Source: Ustilago trichophora (taxonomy: Eukaryota; Basidiomycota; Ustilaginomycetes; Ustilaginales; Ustilaginaceae). From it: 64,000 nucleotides of DNA. The notes beneath the pieces are model-generated. The model was not told where the DNA came from. It searched no databases and was given only the letters and a program-made list of their open reading frames with translations. How positions within the stretch are numbered: the first letter of the stretch is position 1; every line of letters starts with the position of its first letter. The stretch covers positions 62,001-126,000 of the forward strand of contig OOIN01000028.1 in NCBI GenBank assembly GCA_900323505.1, written 5' to 3'. Below, piece by piece: positions 60,615 through 64,000 of the stretch. Both the position numbers and the translations under genes were made by a program.

Positions 60615-61223
60615 CGGATTCGGCTGTGGAAGTTGCGAGAGTCGAATCGATTCCGATCCGTAGATACACTGGCTGACACTGCGCAATACGATCAACAAGT
60701 TCCGATTCATCTTGTCGCTGCTCAATCAATGTGTGCTGAGTTGGTCGTTTGACAGGGATCGTGCTGAAACCAAGTGGGATGTGCTGTTGCCGTTCATATC
60801 CTAAAAAAAGGAAATATCCACCTCGAAGCCACCCCCCGTAGCCACCCGGGTGGCTACATTGCGAGGCCAGCTTTGGAGCCACCCGGGGTGGCTCTAGGAG
60901 GTGGCTCCGGGGTGGATTTTTCCTTTTTTTAGGATATGGTTCTTGAGCACGCGAAGGGAGAAAAAAAAAAAACGTGAAAAATGTCGAGCAAAAAAAATGA
61001 GCTTGCAAAAGGGAAGTATTCACATCCCACACCCACTCGTTCTACTGTATCAACACAATCGCACATCAAAACCCCAGAAGAGAGCCTGCTCAAGAATCAA
61101 ATGGAGCGCAAGACCAGAACATGAGCATGCATTGCGTAAAAGAAAAACAAAGCGGAAATCAACAAAAAAAGGAATCATAAAAAAGGTCGTCATCCGGAAT
61201 CCGTCGTGAAAAGGGAAGCAAGA
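60615..61223. other. Intergenic, 609 bp, between convergent genes
   Basis: It contains a hairpin element (60795-60938) and a single TACTGTA at 61043-61049, near A-rich sequence. No gene is supported. Confidence 0.6.
60795..60938. repeat. 144-bp inverted-repeat element (MITE-like)
   Basis: The arms are 28 bp, CATATCCTAAAAAAAGGAAA... at 60795-60822 and the reverse complement at 60911-60938, with a single mismatch. Both ends are flanked by GTT, a possible 3-bp target duplication. The interior contains a perfect 20-bp palindrome (60838-60857; GCCACCCGGGTGGC core) and further GGAGCCACC/GGTGGCTC repeats, so the whole element can fold. It has no coding capacity. Confidence 0.85.
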
Positions 61224-64000
61224 TTAGTCGCGATAGTATTCAAATTGAAACTGGCTTCTTCTCTGTTGTCCGTCCAACTGAGGGTGTTGAGGCTGGTACT
61301 GAGGTGGGGGAGGGTTGCTTTGTCTTCCTTGCTGGTGGTGGTGGTGGGGCGAGGGTTGGAAGGGTTGTTGCGGGTGTTGCTGCGGGTAGAATTGCTGCTG
61401 AGGAGGTGGCATGGGTCGAGCGACAACTCCAATCCTGTGAGAGTTTTCGTACTGAGCCTGACTCACCCCTCTCTGCTGTTGACTCTGCTGCGGAGCCTGA
61501 GGCTGAGTTCGTGGGTGGTACATCTGGCTAGGATGAGCAGGCAGCATCGGCGGAACTTGTCTGATTCCCCCATTCGAACTCGGCGTATAGGAATTTCTCT
61601 GGCCAACACCCAACTGTGAGCCATTTGCAAGGCTCGAGTGTCGTAAAGAGTCATAGTATCCCCTCAAAGGAGCGACTCCCGCGGGAAGTGATGCCCGCAC
61701 AACCGCTTCACGCGGTACAATGCTGCCTACTTCGAAAGCCGTCCCTGCAATCGAAGTCTTCGTTGCCGATGACGTGGCTACACTGCCTCCCATAACACCG
61801 CTGATCTTGCGTGTACCTCTATCTTTGCGAGATGATGAGGAAGAGGGAGGAAGGACGTTGGCGCTTTGACCAGCTCGATAGGGGTCTTCAGGCTCAACAG
61901 AGGCCATCTGGGACGGTGCGGGGAGGACTAGTTTGCCACCCTTTTTGTCTGTGGTTGACGTGCGGTGGAGGATGGATTTGGTCGACACTGCGGCATTTCG
62001 CTGTGGCTGTGGTGGTGGTGGAAGAGAGGCTCGGCTCTGAGCTTGTCGAAGACGCTCTTGGGCGGCTTCAGCTTCAGCGGCTGCTTTAGCAGCTTTGGCT
62101 TGGGTCAAAGACATTCCCCCGACAGTGATCATGTTTTTGCCTGTAGGTAGCTTCGCTACAACTCCTGAGATCGGCTCCTCCTTAGGTTTGAGAGGCCTCG
62201 GCGGCTGATTGGCCCACTTCAGTGATCCATCGGCATCGTTTGCGCCTGTGCTGGGTCCTCTGCGATCGACTACCGAGGTTTCACTCTCCTGCTGCTGCTG
62301 CTGCGAGGGCGGCGCCGCGTCCCCCTCCTGACCGTATGGATAACGAGCGGGGGACAGCGGCGAAGGGAGAACAAGATTAAACAATTTGCCCTTTGGTCCG
62401 ACTGCCGGTGGCAAAGCCTTGTTCTTCTCTGCCGGGCTCGCCACAGCTTCCTCCTCAGCAATGGGCTCCGTCGGCACCAGTGCATCGACAAACACGATCG
62501 GGTGTCGGGTGGAACTCGAGTCTGTGGAAGAGAGCATCTCTTGCACTGCCGATGCGTATGCCGTCGAGGCAGCAGAAGTGCTCGGTGTGGCGGTGGTCTT
62601 GGGCGCAGAACGGGTGGTGGCAGACGTGACTCGACTGACACTGGCATTGTTCGAAGAAGGTGCGAGGGAATGGTTGCGGGGTGCCAGCGTTGGGCGTGTT
62701 GCCGAAACCGCCTGTACTGCCGGCATGGGTGACGCGCTACTAATCGCAACAGCTCGAGATCGTGCAGGCGACCCTGTCGAAGCACCCATCATCGACTCAC
62801 GAATCTCATCCCTGCTCAACGAGCTGAAAGAATCCCTCGAAGTCTGTATCAACCTCGACAAGGGTGAATCGACATGTGGGCTGATCCTCGAGGATGGCGA
62901 AGTTGTGCTGTCAGTGCTACCCTCCCCACCAGCGTTGTGATTCTGGGTGGCTGTGGTGGTTGTTTCGATCTTGAGCGCTGGTGGAGTTGGAAGTGACCTC
63001 TGCTGCTGTTGCGATTGTTGGTGTTGAGGGCTGTCGAGACCCCAAGAACCAGCCGTGACCTGACGCATCACTGCAGGACGAGCAGGTGTAAGCGGCTCTT
63101 TTTCTTCCTCCTCCATCCCGCCAATGATGGACGGCTCGCGACTGCCAGGATTGGAGACTCGATCCCAGTAGTTGCGCCACCATCCAGTGCCCTCTGCGTC
63201 GGGTGTGCGGGATCGAGCCATATCAGCGCCGTACTGTTGGCCCGGATAGCTGTTGCCCGGTCGAAGGTAGCCGTTATAACTCGCATCGAAATTGAGGTTG
63301 GTATGAGGTGGCTGATGCGATTGCTGATGGTCTTGAGGGGTGTTGTTGCCCCATCCGAACCAAGAAGCAATACCAAAGGCACCCACACCAGGAGCTACAC
63401 CTTTCGATCCTTGCCTTCCATGCACCGCCTCCTCCTCTTCTGCCTCCTCAGCTACAGCACTAAGATCCTGACCCCTCCTGACACTGCCCGAACCCGAATC
63501 TTGGTCGTATGTTAGCGAAGGCACATTGGCGAGCTGAATCGTAGGCGTGTGGTATTGGGTCAATTCCGGATGTGTATCGCTTTCCTTTGTCGACGTGTCG
63601 AGATCTTTTGTGCCAAAGGTCCTGGTAGGGACACTCGACTGATTATGACCATGCATCAACCCAGCACGTTCATACTTTTCATCCTCGTATCCATACTCGT
63701 GATCTTCAGCACCGACAATCGACTGATCCACATCCTGCTGCAAATCGAGCTCTGCCACCAATCTCTGCAGCTCAGCGGCACGTTGGGCGTGCGAGTCGCG
63801 AGAGGCGGTGGTACCCGACTTGTCCGTGGCGGCGAACTTGCTTCCCTGCCTACCTCCCCTACCCGCTGCTGGATTGGGAAGCGGGCTATATGCGTCACCG
63901 CCACCACCACCGCTGTTGCTCGGATGAGAAGAAGATCTTGCATCAGAGCCACTATTATGCTTGCCATCACCGTAGCCCGAATCGGATTCATCTCCAGGAG
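61224..64000 (-). CDS. Unrecognised low-complexity protein, N-terminus beyond window
   Basis: A minus-strand frame open from the window edge to a stop at 61224, at least 925 residues, with no family recognised. It starts in the window with Gly/Ser-rich sequence and a helical stretch (AQRAAELQRLVAELDLQQDV), then a segment with aromatic residues (ASWFGWGNN, GWWRNYWDRVSN) and long Ser/Thr/Pro/Gln-rich regions, and a possible coiled segment (AKAAKAAAEAEAAQERLRQAQ). The tail is very rich in Gln, His and Pro. The pattern suggests a disordered scaffold or regulator; no membrane segment is visible in this part. The upstream coding sequence would show whether a domain is present. Confidence 0.6.
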   Translation of the reverse strand, partial: PGDESDSGYGDGKHNSGSDARSSSHPSNSGGGGGDAYSPLPNPAAGRGGRQGSKFAATDKSGTTASRDSHAQRAAELQRLVAELDLQQDVDQSIVGAEDHEYGYEDEKYERAGLMHGHNQSSVPTRTFGTKDLDTSTKESDTHPELTQYHTPTIQLANVPSLTYDQDSGSGSVRRGQDLSAVAEEAEEEEAVHGRQGSKGVAPGVGAFGIASWFGWGNNTPQDHQQSHQPPHTNLNFDASYNGYLRPGNSYPGQQYGADMARSRTPDAEGTGWWRNYWDRVSNPGSREPSIIGGMEEEEKEPLTPARPAVMRQVTAGSWGLDSPQHQQSQQQQRSLPTPPALKIETTTTATQNHNAGGEGSTDSTTSPSSRISPHVDSPLSRLIQTSRDSFSSLSRDEIRESMMGASTGSPARSRAVAISSASPMPAVQAVSATRPTLAPRNHSLAPSSNNASVSRVTSATTRSAPKTTATPSTSAASTAYASAVQEMLSSTDSSSTRHPIVFVDALVPTEPIAEEEAVASPAEKNKALPPAVGPKGKLFNLVLPSPLSPARYPYGQEGDAAPPSQQQQQESETSVVDRRGPSTGANDADGSLKWANQPPRPLKPKEEPISGVVAKLPTGKNMITVGGMSLTQAKAAKAAAEAEAAQERLRQAQSRASLPPPPQPQRNAAVSTKSILHRTSTTDKKGGKLVLPAPSQMASVEPEDPYRAGQSANVLPPSSSSSRKDRGTRKISGVMGGSVATSSATKTSIAGTAFEVGSIVPREAVVRASLPAGVAPLRGYYDSLRHSSLANGSQLGVGQRNSYTPSSNGGIRQVPPMLPAHPSQMYHPRTQPQAPQQSQQQRGVSQAQYENSHRIGVVARPMPPPQQQFYPQQHPQQPFQPSPHHHHQQGRQSNPPPPQYQPQHPQLDGQQRRSQFQFEYYRD

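Overview
The window looks like about 64 kb of a smut-fungus (Ustilaginomycetes) genome. The evidence is basidiomycete-style proteins with long low-complexity linkers, few short introns (86 to 280 bp, GT...AG), strong GC richness in genes, and closely spaced genes alternating in divergent and convergent pairs. The genus is not determined. All products are assigned by reading motifs and recalled family features; no search was run.

Layout. 1-3.8 kb: minus-strand part of a DIRS-type tyrosine-recombinase retrotransposon (gag-like protein, reverse transcriptase/RNase H, recombinase in an overlapping frame), cut by the window edge. 3.8-7.5 kb: gene-free, with a ~139-bp tandem repeat, a 27-G tract and a TA-CTG/CAG-TA array. 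7.5-37.8 kb: a dense housekeeping block holding a secreted GH15 glucoamylase, F-box protein, Mim1, APC/C subunit Cdc16/Apc6, dicarboxylate carrier, 2-hydroxyacid dehydrogenase, 2H phosphoesterase, SDR reductase, Pcf11, Nbp35, cystathionine gamma-synthase, Bub3, mitochondrial IF-3, GMP synthetase and a phosphoglycerate-mutase-like protein. 37.9-46.5 kb: a nested insertion in which a young Ty3/gypsy LTR retrotransposon (260-bp LTRs, 258/260 identical, 4-bp target duplication CCGT) sits inside the right inverted repeat of an older, decayed Tc1/mariner element. 46.8-64 kb: RING-H2 E3 ligase, Mad2, aldehyde dehydrogenase, Zn2Cys6 regulator, DCAF5-like WD40 protein, a 144-bp MITE-like hairpin and the C-terminal part of an unrecognised low-complexity protein.

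Functional links. Three mitotic-checkpoint parts (Bub3, Mad2 and the APC/C subunit Cdc16) lie within 36 kb, though not adjacent. Two proteins act in mitochondrial outer-membrane biogenesis or the matrix (Mim1, IF-3), one is an inner-membrane carrier, and one is a cytosolic Fe-S scaffold (Nbp35).

The most unusual signal is a set of dispersed non-coding arrays built of TA dinucleotides separated by CTG or CAG triplets in mixed order. A Tc1/mariner element ending in CAG...CTG would leave exactly this when it excises, and the decayed element found here ends that way and sits inside such an array. I read these arrays as candidate accumulated excision scars.
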